Source of the DNA: Carpediemonas membranifera
Taxonomy: Eukaryota; Fornicata
Assembly: GCA_019828565.1 (NCBI GenBank)
Contig: JAHDYR010000003.1
Location: 558,001 to 622,000 of the forward strand
Direction of reading: 5' to 3'
DNA length: 64,000 nucleotides
Position numbers and translations under genes: made by a program. Below, piece after piece: positions 10,005 to 19,275 of this stretch; position 1 is the stretch's first letter; every line of letters starts with the position of its first letter. Below the pieces are notes generated by a model. It was given only the letters and a program-made list of their open reading frames with translations. It did no database searches and was not told the DNA's origin.

Positions 10005-11667
10005 ATGTGCCGTGAACATACTGGGGCGCTTGATGGACGCTTCGATGCGATTCCGATGTGCTCCGGGGGCGATCATTTGATGGGTATCATGTCCAAGTGT
10101 GAATTTGGGAGACTCACTTGGCAAAGGATGCCTGTAGCTACACACCACAACTCAGGGGCCTTTGCAATTCGCAAAGAAATCATTCACCGGGTCGTTGACT
10201 GCTTTGTGAACCACCGCGAGTCCTTTGCCGAGAACGTCTCCCACATGTATGTCATCGCGCCATGCTAGTCCCAAGAGCTGGCGGAATCCGCTTTCTTACA
10301 TCAGAAGCTTTCAAATGCGGCCAGTGATCCGCAACAAGGAGTCCAACCACAACCGCTGCTGTATATACAAGGACCGAGAGATCATTCGCTACCGCACCAT
10401 GGGCGTGCTCGGCTTCCTCCCCGACGAGGGTGAGGACGAGCGTGGCCTCTATGAATACGCCCAGAACGCCCTCCAGCGGACTGAGCCGAGTCACGACACC
10501 ATTGCCGTCATCGACCTCGCCTGCGACTCCTGCATCCAGAAGTCCTACCTCGTCACCGAGACCTGCCGTCTATGCGTTGCTCGCAACTGCCAGAACGCCT
10601 GCCGCAAGAATGCGATCTCCATTGACCGCAAGAAGCACAAGGCCGTGATCGACCCCGACAGCTGCGTCAACTGCGGCAAGTGCATGGACGCCTGCCCGTA
10701 CGGCGCCATCATCCACGTATCCATCCCTTGCGAGGAGGCGTGTCCCGTCGATGCCATCCACAAGAACGAGTTTGGCCAGCGTGTCATCAACGTTGACAAG
10801 TGCATCGACTGCGGCAAGTGCTCCGCCGCATGCCCGTTCGGCGCAGTGGACCAGATCTCACACATCGTCGACATCATGCTCGCCGTCGAGCGCCACAAGG
10901 CGGGCGAGGGACCGCCTGTGGTCGCCATGCTCGCCCCCAGCATCATCGGCGGCGAGCAGGACTGGATCGAGATCGTCTCCAAGCTCAAGGCCTTCGGGTT
11001 CGCCGACGTCGTCACCGTACTCGACGGTGCAGGTGAGACTGCCCGCCGTGAGGCCGCCGAAATCATGGAGAGAAAGCACGAGGGCAAGCCGACGACCTCA
11101 TCCTGCTGCCCGGCGTACGTCAACCTCGTCGACAAGCACATCCCCTCCCTCAAGCCGTACGTCTCGACTACTCCCAGCCCCATGGTTCTTCAGCACGAGA
11201 TTATGAAGGCCAGGGACAACGAGAAGAGGATCTACTCCTTCTGGGGGCCGTGTGTGGCCAAGAGACGCGAGGCACTCAAGGTGGGGATCGATTTTACGGC
11301 GACTTTTATGGAGCTCGAGGGCCTGCTCGCCGTGATCCCCGACCAAGACGTGTCCAACATGGTCATCCCGGCCTACCCCAAGACCATCAAGTTCGCCTAC
11401 GCCACGGGCGTAACGTCTAGTGTCGCCGACGTCCTGGGCGATGACGCCGCGAGCCTCACCACCACGCACATTGACGGGCTGACTCGGAAGACTGTGCTGA
11501 AGCTCAAGACATTCCACAAGAAGGCGATGAAGGGCGACGTCGAGGACTTCCTCGAGGTCATGAGCTGCGAGGGCGGGTGCATCGGCGGGCCGTGCACAAA
11601 CGCGACGAGAGAGAAGGCGTCGGTCCGGATCAAGAAGGTCAAGGTTAGCGACGACGTCTCGCTGTAA
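10005..11667 (+). CDS. [FeFe]-hydrogenase with ferredoxin-like N-domain
   Basis: Proposed exons 10005-10246 and 10305-11667, intron 10247-10304 (58 nt, GTATGT...ACATCAG). Exon 1 supplies an IRKEIIHRVVD segment that matches the N-terminus of this hydrogenase family; exon 2 carries RCCIYKDREIIR, also typical. Next come clustered Cys motifs (CVNCGKCMDACP and CIDCGKCSAACP) for two 4Fe-4S clusters, then the H-cluster domain: L1 SSCCPAYVN, L2 FWGPCVAKRREA, L3 EVMSCEGGCIGGPC. The GPC variant of L2 and GGP ending of L3 resemble group B enzymes rather than the algal/clostridial group A. It reduces protons to H2 using ferredoxin electrons and needs HydE/F/G; HydF is present at 57381. The exact start is unsure: Met codons at 10080 and 10128 are alternatives, so a targeting peptide cannot be judged. 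Confidence 0.9.
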
Positions 11668-11799
11668 ATTCGGATTAGCTTACCAGCTTGTCCAGAGCCT
11701 CTCACATGTGACAACAAAGAAAGGACCTTCGACGCTGGAACGACCCCACGGAAGACTGTCGCAGTTTCGAGCAGATTATGCGCGTTTTCGTTGTTCTCC

Positions 11800-12191
11800 A
11801 TGGCCCAGCAGGAGTTCTACAACGAGCTTCAAAAGCTCCAAATCAAGATGTCTGATCACAGACGTCAGCAAGCTTCTGTTCGTTCCCGCTCCGCCCAATT
11901 ATCCAGCTCAAGAACCAGGAGATGCTTAAAACTCACGAGATGAAGAGCGCTGAGCTTACAATCCACGATATTGAGGAGACTAAGCCCGAGGCTTGCTATG
12001 TCGCCGTCGGAAAGGCATATTACATGAAGTCCAACGATGCAATTGTCGATAAGTTGAAGACAAAGGTGCAGAAGCTCACCAACGAGCTCACCGTCGTCGG
12101 CAACTCCAAGACATACGTTGAGAAGCAGATCAGTGCAACTGAATCGGCGTTGACCGAGCTCATCAAGGCCACCCCGCAGGCCAGGCCATAG
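11800..12191 (+). CDS. PFDN1: Prefoldin subunit 1 (beta type, 120 aa)
   Basis: Exons 11800-11877 and 11907-12191 around a 29-nt intron (11878-11906, GTTCGT...ATCCAG). The spliced protein starts MAQQEFYNELQKLQIKM and continues LKNQEMLKTHEMKSAELTIHDI, then a short loop with YVAVGKAYYMKSNDAI and a second helix ending in ...TELIKATPQARP. Two long coiled-coil helices joined by two beta-hairpins is the beta-prefoldin fold, and the GKAYYMKS segment matches the GRMFILQS position of PFDN1. Usual length is about 120 aa, as here. Prefoldin hands unfolded actin and tubulin to the CCT chaperonin in the cytosol. Follows the hydrogenase by 132 bases on the same strand. The intron donor is GTTCGT, one of the GTNNGT variants seen across this window. 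Confidence 0.88.
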
Positions 12192-12250
12192 TGCCAGCAC
12201 TGTTCATAAACCCGCAACGCCGGGATATAGGAATGAATATACCGCATGCG

Positions 12251-12290
12251 AGGAGGGAGACGGGGCAGTGTTGCGCAGTATAATACACAT
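12251..12290 (-). repeat. 40-bp motif shared (inverted) with 38863-38902
   Basis: The reverse complement of this segment matches 38863-38902 at all but about three or four positions, including TATACTGCGCAAC and CTGCCC-GTCTCCCTCCT. Here it lies about 36 bases before the PBDC1 start; there it overlaps a 25-bp direct repeat next to the Fanzor-like gene. It could be an old mobile-element end or a shared promoter element. Confidence 0.7.
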
Positions 12291-12326
12291 CGTTTGATTG
12301 ACTAACCTTAAACTGCTCGAAAAGGG

Positions 12327-12794
12327 ATGGCTCCCAAGCACGATCCTTTCGAGGAAGGTGTTAGCAACGATGCCCAGATTGAGCTTAACTGGGCCATGAA
12401 GGCTGCTGTTTGTTGTTTTTCATCGGCACTCACCTAGAAATATGCGGAGACGTATGATCGTCTGCGCAAGTCTGTCAAGGACCTTACGACGTTTAGAATG
12501 ACTAAGATCGATGATCTTATCTATTCTTCGTTCCGTTTCACTTTTCCCGAGCTGAACATCGATGCCGTCGAGGAGGAGGAGCTCAAGTCTGAGGATGCCA
12601 AGAAGAAGTGGAGGCCATTCCTGATGCCGTTCGAAGGCAAGATCCCCGACTGGAACATGGCGACGCTGCTCCGTGTTGACTGCAAGAAGGACTGCGACGA
12701 GCACAACACCATCATTGTCCCCAGATGCCAGTATCTCGCCATCGAGATTGCGAGAAACAAGGAGGGCGTCAACGCCAAGCAATATGCCAAGTAA
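12327..12794 (+). CDS. PBDC1: PBDC1 / Chp1-like eEF1A chaperone (145 aa)
   Basis: Exons 12327-12407 and 12438-12794; the 30-nt intron 12408-12437 runs GTTTGT...CACCTAG. The spliced protein has NDAQIELNWAMKAAKYAETY, TKIDDLIYSSFRFTFPEL, SEDAKKKWRPF and NTIIVPRCQYLAIEIARNKEG, which matches the small PBDC1/yeast YPL225W family throughout its length (family ~150 aa). The yeast member is a dedicated co-translational chaperone of eEF1A. Expected in the cytosol. The intron falls between MKAA and KYAE, in the middle of the first conserved helix, and splicing restores the frame exactly. Gene order Prefoldin-PBDC1 on one strand is suggestive of nothing more than proximity. I am confident of the family; function is by homology. 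Confidence 0.9.
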
Positions 12795-13001
12795 ACATAG
12801 CGGTTATGGCCTGGTGGCATGCCCTGGAGCTGTGAGACCGAATGGACGGGTGGCAGCTTGCGAGGAGAGCGACTCAACAGGTAACCTAACGACGGAGTTA
12901 CATTCAGTACTTCATAGGGCGGGATCGCACCCCAGCGGACGCTATGTGGCCGCACTTTACGGCTGACCGTCGGTGCAGGTTAATCACTCGTTGGAGACTG
13001 G

Positions 13002-13925
13002 ATGTGGTTGCTGAAGTCGAAGAAGAAGGCTGCTACGCGCAAGGAGGACAAGAATTCGGCTATCCTAGACGTTTTGGGCTGTGAGACCGCGCTTTTCCGC
13101 GCGAGCTTTCCCGATGACGATGAAGAGCGCATTATGCTCATTGAAGAACTTACCACTGATCTAGAGAAGAAATTAAGAGGTAAGGAGAGCGATATTGATC
13201 CTGAATATGCCACTAAGTACCACAATATGTCCTACGCGCTCTTCACCGACATCCAGGTCCGCAAAGGCTTCTTGGACGACCTGTACAACCGCGAGGCTGA
13301 GCAGAAGGCCGGCAAGCGCAAGGCGAGTGACAATATGCCCGACGAGGAGGAGAAGGCGGAGATAGAGTCTGGTGTTGCCGAGGACATGGACGCGGCGTGG
13401 ATATACAGCGAGCTCGCCAGGACTTCGTTTGAGCTCCGCCTGAAGAACGCGAAGAAGAAGGGCGAGGACGCTAGGGTACACATGCGGGACCTTGCGATGG
13501 TCAGGTTCCTCCAGGGTGAAATGTACGCCGAGAATGGGATGCGCGAGCCAGCCGAGGCCGATGTCCGCGGTGCCATCGAGGCCCTCGCCCTCGCCACAGA
13601 CGAGGAGAAGCCGCTCCCGTGCCAGCTTGATGCCATCATCGTGATGGGGACGCTTGTGCTCAGGCGGAAGAAGAAGGAGCAGCAGCAGGAAGTGCTCGAC
13701 CACATCGCCCAGGCCAAGGCCATACTAGAGCGGCTCCAACAGACAGACGCCCTTGTCAGCATCCCGCTGGACTACTGGCGTGAGGCCATCCTCGACCTGG
13801 AGCAGAACTGGGACGAGATCAAGAACATGACCAAGGAGGTCACTGATAGCGAGGACTCAGATGATTCCAGTGATATGGAGTCCAGTGGGGACGAAGACGA
13901 GGTCGCCGTGAGAGCGAAGAACTAA
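13002..13925 (+). CDS. NASP/SHNi-TPR-like histone chaperone (307 aa)
   Basis: Starts MWLLKSKKKAATRKEDKN. A helix-rich protein with a predicted TPR-like body: residues ~125-245 (AAWIYSELARTSFELRLKNA ... RDLAMVRFLQGEMYAENGM ... ADVRGAIEAL) follow the SHNi-TPR pattern in which the second TPR is interrupted by a charged stretch, and AWIYSELAR aligns with the AWEMLDLA-type helix of NASP. The final ~25 residues are Asp/Ser/Glu-rich (DSEDSDDSSDMESS), an acidic tail suited to histones. NASP/Sim3/Hif1 proteins escort H3-H4. Length is at the short end of the family. No intron seen. A second possibility is another TPR protein of unknown role. Downstream lies a decayed tandem copy of its 3' end. Confidence 0.5.
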   Translation: MWLLKSKKKAATRKEDKNSAILDVLGCETALFRASFPDDDEERIMLIEELTTDLEKKLRGKESDIDPEYATKYHNMSYALFTDIQVRKGFLDDLYNREAEQKAGKRKASDNMPDEEEKAEIESGVAEDMDAAWIYSELARTSFELRLKNAKKKGEDARVHMRDLAMVRFLQGEMYAENGMREPAEADVRGAIEALALATDEEKPLPCQLDAIIVMGTLVLRRKKKEQQQEVLDHIAQAKAILERLQQTDALVSIPLDYWREAILDLEQNWDEIKNMTKEVTDSEDSDDSSDMESSGDEDEVAVRAKN

Positions 13926-13950
13926 ACTGTAGATAGAATAACCACTGTTC

Positions 13951-14017
13951 AAAGGCATGCAATGATGGGTGCAGGGGCTTGGGGATGCGTTGGGCATCTA
14001 TCTGCACGCTGACTCTG
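13951..14017 (+). repeat. Downstream tandem unit, copy 1
   Basis: Begins AAAGGCATGCAA and ends CTGCACGCTGACTCTG; the same start, middle (ATGGGTG...GGGGCTT) and end recur at 14142-14234. It lies in the 3' flank of the NASP-like gene. Confidence 0.75.
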
Positions 14018-14018
14018 T

Positions 14019-14120
14019 GATCCAACCGAGGAGGACAAGGCCATTGATGGTGTGATCCCAGAGGATGTCCGGGATAAGGAGTCCAGCGAGAGCGAGGAGC
14101 AACATATAACACAAGCATAA
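14019..14120 (+). pseudogene. Relic coding tail between two tandem units
   Basis: An open stretch of 33 codons plus TAA, reading DPTEEDKAIDGVIPEDVRDK then ESSESEEQ. It has no start codon and is bounded by the two copies of the tandem unit. The ESSESEE part resembles the acidic tail that ends the NASP-like gene, so it may be the leftover 3' end of a tandem duplicate of that gene. The link is weak because the two sequences are diverged. Confidence 0.35.
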
Positions 14121-14141
14121 CTGGTTAAATACGTAAAGTTT

Positions 14142-14234
14142 AAAGGCATGCAAAAAAAAAGTGAATCATATGTGTAGAGATGGGTGTATAGGGGCTTAGT
14201 GATGCCTTGTGCGTCTCTCTGCACGCTGACTCTG
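14142..14234 (+). repeat. Downstream tandem unit, copy 2
   Basis: Diverged copy of 13951-14017 with a poly-A insertion near 14153 and about 25 extra bases. Ends about 70 bases before the uS12 start codon, so copy 2 now forms part of that promoter region. Confidence 0.75.
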
Positions 14235-14263
14235 GGGTGAGTCAGCGGGAATGATGGGTTCAT

Positions 14264-14281
14264 TTTCATTCCATTTCGCAG
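14264..14281 (+). promoter_or_regulatory. Leader motif TTTCATTCCATTTCGCAG before uS12
   Basis: The motif recurs with one extra base at 14958-14976, just before the likely start of the next gene. In both cases it lies 13-25 bases before an ATG. It may be an initiator-like promoter element, or relic sequence carried along by local duplication. Confidence 0.4.
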
Positions 14282-14303
14282 CTTAGCCCGACTTTGTTGA
14301 GAA

Positions 14304-14796
14304 ATGGCTTCTGGTATCAACGCCGCCCGTAAGCTCCGCAACGTTCGCCGCGTCAACCGCTGGTATGTATTTTCTACCGTTTTGAGTTCTTATTTAGGGC
14401 TGACAAGGAATACAAGCGCGCCAACCTCGGCACCTGGCAGAAGGCCGATCCCTTCATGGGCGCCTCCCACGCCAAGGGCATCGTCGTCGAGAAGATGTTT
14501 GTAGTATCCCCTTTTTGCAGTTATATAGCGGCGTCGAGGCCAAGCAGCCCAACTCTGCTATCCGTAAGTGCGCTCGTTGCCAGCTGATCAAGAACGGCAA
14601 GAAGATCACCGCCTTCGTCCCTGGTGATGGTTGCCTTACCTTCATCGACGAGAACGACGAGGTCCTCATCTCTGGCTTCGGTCGTAGAGGTCACGCCGTT
14701 GGTGATATCCCCGGTGTCCGTTTCAAGGTCGTCAAGGTCTCCAACGTTTCCCTCCTCGCCCTCTTCCGTGGCAAGAAGGAGAAGCCCCGTTCTTAA
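14304..14796 (+). CDS. RPS23: Small ribosomal subunit protein uS12 (S23), 141 aa
   Basis: Three exons: 14304-14362, 14398-14496 and 14529-14796. Intron 1 (35 nt) is GTATGT...TATTTAG; intron 2 (32 nt) is GTTTGT...TATATAG. Splicing restores [19 protein letters not shown] and [20 protein letters not shown], then [20 protein letters not shown] and [20 protein letters not shown], ending KKEKPRS, the conserved uS12 C-terminus. uS12 sits at the decoding centre of the 40S subunit; the PNSA loop contacts the codon-anticodon helix and its proline is normally hydroxylated. Length matches the family (~143). Upstream bases 14264-14281 share a leader motif with the next gene. Codon use is biased, as for a highly expressed gene. 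Confidence 0.97.
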
Positions 14797-14988
14797 GCTC
14801 TCAACTGCTTCGAGAATAAAGCAAGACTCAAGTTGGACTGTTTCTTTTTCTTTCTCGACACGTAAGTAGGTCATGAAATTAAAAGTGTCAAAGAGCTGCG
14901 ATGATGCGTTCAGTGCGAATACGCGTCTGACTAAGCGACCAGATGCCCGATGTCGCGTTTCATTACCATTTCGCAGATTATGCAGATA

Positions 14989-15417
14989 ATGTTCAAAAGT
15001 CACTATCTCTTGGTCTTGGCTATCTGCATGGCATTTTCTGCATGCAAACGGACAATTGAGGATAATAATAATAATAATAATACCGGGGAATCCCAGAAAT
15101 ATGAGCCTAAGGGCCACATGTCTCACGATTACAGAAATCCATCTGAAATGATCCACAAGAGCGTTCACTACATTGTAGCTCTCGCTATTTTCTTATTATT
15201 TATCGCATGCTTCCTCAAACTTGCCCGTTGTGTCCTGTGCGGTGTTCCTCGCACAGTTATCCGTCTCATTTCCAGTGTTCTGTTCATCATGTCGCTTGCA
15301 TCCATCGTTGCATCATTCGCTCTATACTGGACGACATTCGAGCTCAAGTGGCTTATCCAAGTCCTTCCGATGATGGTCGGCCTGGCCCTGATCTGCGGCC
15401 GCATTGTGTTCAAGTGA
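14989..15417 (+). CDS. Unknown multi-pass membrane protein (~142 aa)
   Basis: I take the ATG at 14989 (MFKSHYLLVLAICMAFSACKR), because the 5' leader motif ends just before it; an in-frame ATG at 14950 is possible. Residues 3-18 form a signal peptide or first membrane segment. A run of six Asn encoded by an AAT repeat follows, then a polar region, then three hydrophobic stretches (VHYIVALAIFLLFIACFL; VIRLISSVLFIMSLASIVAS; LIQVLPMMVGLALICG). No family recognised. Two Cys flank the second membrane segment. Codon choice is less GC-biased than its neighbours. It follows uS12 by 192 bases on the same strand. Confidence 0.55.
   Translation: MFKSHYLLVLAICMAFSACKRTIEDNNNNNNTGESQKYEPKGHMSHDYRNPSEMIHKSVHYIVALAIFLLFIACFLKLARCVLCGVPRTVIRLISSVLFIMSLASIVASFALYWTTFELKWLIQVLPMMVGLALICGRIVFK
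15060..15082. repeat. AAT trinucleotide microsatellite
   Basis: About seven ATA/AAT units in frame within the membrane-protein gene, coding for consecutive Asn residues. Confidence 0.9.
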
Positions 15418-15610
15418 TGGACGAAGAGAGGCGTCAGTTGTTTCCTCAAGGTTATAGCTGGGGCATGCTGACGTTGCCCGCTGGTCTGTGGGTCGACCTG
15501 GACAAGTGCTGGGTTCGACAGGGTCACGGTCATCTCTATTCCATTCTATAAATGATGACACAAGAGATACACTGAGACTGGACCTACTGGGCTGATGCAC
15601 ATATCCCATC

Positions 15611-18600
15611 CTAATCCATAATACTGCGAGCGTCGCCCAACAGCGGCGGATCGTCAGGGAACGCACTGCCGACGCTACCGGCCTCGGGCATGACAGGTTG
15701 GCCCTCCGCGTCCGGCTCGCTGTCGTCTGAGAGCTGCATGGCCTCCAGCTCGGCCTGGACGTCGCCCGCGTCTGCCTCTGGGGCCTGCGTGGCGGAATTC
15801 TCAGCCCCGTGCTCGGGATGGTCGAGCTGGTCGACGCAATCCTTGTGCCCCTTCGCCCGTGCGATCTCCCGTGGGGTCCTGGCCTTGTGGAGCCAGCCCG
15901 TCTTGCCCTTCATCGTCGGATCTGCGCCTGCGTCGACTAGCATCTTGAGGATCTCGTTTCGCCCCTCTTTCGCGGCGAGGTAGAGAGCGGTGCAGCCATT
16001 GGTCTTGCGGGCGTTAACGTTGCACCCGGCCCGAAGCATGACGCCAACGCAGGCGTGCCCTCCCTCGACGGCATGGTGCAGCGCGGTGCTGCCGCTAGGG
16101 TCTGCCAGCTCGCGGTCTGCCCCTCGCTCGATGAGCACCTCCACAACACTCGTGCGGCCGTGGAGACAGGCTTCCATGAGGGAGGTGCGCCCGTCACTTC
16201 CGCCGAGGTCGATCGTCGCTCCCCGACTGAGGAGCAGCTCGACAACGTCCGAGTGGCTCCCGATGGCGGCGGCGATGAGGGGCGTGCGCCCTTGATCATT
16301 AGGCCTGTTGGGGTCGGCCCCGGATCCAAGGAGGTCTCGGACGATCGCCTGGTTCCCATGAGGGAGGTGCGCCCGTCACTTCCGCCGAGGTCGATCGTCG
16401 CTCCCCGACTGAGGAGCAGCTCGACAACGTCCGAGTGGCTCCCGATGGCGGCGGCGATGAGGGGCGTGCGCCCTTGATCATTAGGCCTGTTGGGGTCGGC
16501 CCCGGATCCAAGGAGGTCTCGGACGATCGCCTGGTTCCCATCGGCGGCGGCGGCGACAAGTGACGTCTCGGCCCTTTCCGTCTGCCGGGTGCGATCGAGC
16601 AGGGCGGCGCACTTCTTGTGGCCATTGGCCTTGGCGATCTCTGAGGGAAGCTTGCCGTCCGCATCTGGGATGGTGGTGTCTGCGCCCCTATCGAGCAGTA
16701 ATTTGACGATCTCACTGCACCCGCTCTGCGCGGCTATGTAGAGGGCCGTGCAACCATCCGCCCGGCAGGCATTGGGGCTGCATCCTTCCTCTAGCAGGTA
16801 GCTGACGACGGCAGACTGCTTCCGCTGCACGGCGAGGATGAGCACGGGGTCGTCGTTGTTGTCGACGGCAGAGATGTCGGCTCCGGCTTCAACGAGCGCC
16901 TTGATGCTGTCGAGGTGGCCGTTGATGCAGGCGGCCATCAGAGCCGTCTGGCCGGCCTCGTCGGCAAGGCTGAGGTCGGCTTTCGCCCGCACCAGCAGCT
17001 TGACGATCTCCGCGTGGTCCTTCAGCGCTGCAGCAATGAGTGGGGTCCACGCGTCGCTTGAACGCCGCTTGCCGTTGACATCCGCCCCGCCCTCAACCAG
17101 CAGTCCAACGCACTTGTTGTGACCAAAGGTTGCGGCCAGCGTGAGAGGGCTGACGTCATTCCCATCGGGCACGTCGACCATGCTCTTGTTGGCATTGATC
17201 AGGAGCCGCGTCAGGTCGACGTTGCCGTACATTGCGGCGATCAGGAGGGGGCTCGCCCCGTTGGCTCGGACAACAGAGCAGTCGGCCTTGGCTTTCACAA
17301 GCGCCCTGACGATGCCTACGTGGCCCTTCATGGTTGCTATGAGGAGTGGCGTGTCTCCATCGTCGTCCCGGATCTCGAGGTTGACGCCAGCATCGATCAG
17401 TGTCTGAACTACAGCCAGGTCGCCCTCGAGGCATGACTTGGCGAGGGCTATGGCCATGCGGAGCTCGTCCTTCTCTCCTGGATCACATCAGCGTGGCCGG
17501 TCAGGGCGCCATTGGCGTTGGCAAAGGTGATGCTCTCGACATAGTTCTTCGTGTCCAGTAGGGCCTGCAGCTGCGGCTTGACATGCGCCTTAGGTCTCCC
17601 GGCCCTTGATGCCGCGGCTGTAGTCACCATTGGACCTGTATCCCCGCCGATCCGCATGCCCGCGAGCCCAGCCAGTACCTGGTGCTAGTCGTCGGTCTCG
17701 GGGTCCTCATCATCGACATCGGCATCGGCATCGGCATCGCACGTCCCACCGCCAGCGCCTTTGTCAAAGTCGGGGAACGGCGCATAATCGTCGGTGGAGT
17801 GCTTGCTCTCAAGAGCAGACGCATCCATCTGGCGGATGCTAGGTATCGCGTCCAGCCGGGGTAAGGCAGGGAACTCGTTGGCGTTCGGGCCGTCGTCTTG
17901 GCCGTTGGGGGACTGGACTAGCAGGGGAACGTCAATGAGCCCAACAATCCGGTTCCTGAGGGCCGCCGCCAGCATAGCCTTCCTGTTGTTGAGGATCTCA
18001 TCGAGAACCTCATTCTGGGCTTCGAACTGCTTAGTATCAGCTTTAGCAGCCTTCTCGCGGGCCCGCTTCTTCCTTTGTCTCTCCGCATCAGACATGGCCC
18101 CTTTCTGCGGGCTTACAGGTGGTGGCGAGGGGACCTCGCTTCGGGCAGGGGCGGGGGGCACCGCGTCCGCTTTACCAACCCCTCCGAGCAGAGCAAGCAC
18201 GGTATCGTATGCTGCTATCGCTCCCCCGCCGATGCTTGTTGCCCCGAATAGCGCTGTAGCGTCTGGAATTCCACACCGGATCATCGGACGTCACCTCCAG
18301 GTCGTCTTGGTTGTCGGCCGCTGGCTGGGGCTCAGCAGGTACATCAAGCTTCTCCCTTCCCAGCGCTGCCCGAACCTTGTTCTCAGAGACACCAGCGCAA
18401 TGCTGCAGCCGGGACAGCTCGGCCTTCAGGGCGGCGTTCTGTCTTTGCAGCTCCTTGATCTTAGCGCTATTCTTGTCATTGGCGGGGGCGTGCTTTCCCG
18501 ACGTACGGATGTTGCAACCCGATAGGACCCTGAACTCCGGCAATGCCCTGATGTCATGACCTGGGCGTTCCTCAGATCTGCACACGGCCCTTTCAATGCA

Positions 18601-19275
18601 GAGGCTGGTCTCGAGGCGGCTCTGCTGGAAAGCGCACTCTTCTACGAGGGCTTCCTTCTCCTTGAGGAGTTCTCCAACCCCGACTGGTGCATCTCGATGT
18701 GGCTCTTCGCGTTGCTCAGCAACCTTCGCGTCATGGTCATGTTGATTTTCTGCCGGAGGTGCCGCGATGTGGGCATTCTGGGCGATAATGGCCTGCAGGT
18801 CGGGATCCTGCGCCGGATGCGGGAGGTCGAGCACATTGCTGTTGTAGAGCACCACGGGCTGGAATACTGTCTCCTCGTACCAGGCTGGCTCCTCGTCGGG
18901 GTCGTTCCCGGCTTCGATCTCAATGGGGTTGGCGTTCCTGTGTGTCGGAACAACAACTGGGATAGTATTCCGTTGATTCCTCGGTCCGGCTGGACTGGCA
19001 GGAATGTTCTCAACCCGCACCCGTTCATTCTCTGGTGTATTTTGCTCGGCGTTATCGCCTGCAGGGTGATTCGCATCGCCAGCAGAGCATGGATTGTTTG
19101 CGAGCAGAATGGGTGGAAATCCTTGGTCATTCTGGAGCTCCTCATTCTGCTCGGCATTCTTTTCTTCGGAGCTGGGCGCAAATGGATCATCAGCGCCTTC
19201 ATCAATATCATTGGCATCACTGCCGATCATTCTATCTTCGTTGAGAACGGTGCGGTTCTGTACTAAGCTGCACAT
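15611..19275 (-). pseudogene. Ankyrin-repeat gene, decayed and 3'-truncated copy
   Basis: Compared with the intact copy at 51092-55021, this copy has: one extra C in a C-run near 18221-18226 (frameshift); GAG changed to TAG just after the ETDD motif at about 17685; loss of one G near 17475 (frameshift); and a 182-bp tandem duplication (16174-16355 and 16356-16537), whose length is not a multiple of three. Its last 164 codons are missing: homology stops at 15637 and the frame runs into unrelated sequence, ending GDARSIMD. In-frame differences also exist (18-bp and 12-bp extra segments). With four independent lesions it cannot make the full protein, although separate pieces are open for hundreds of codons. 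The promoter region shared with the SPFH gene is intact. Confidence 0.92.
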
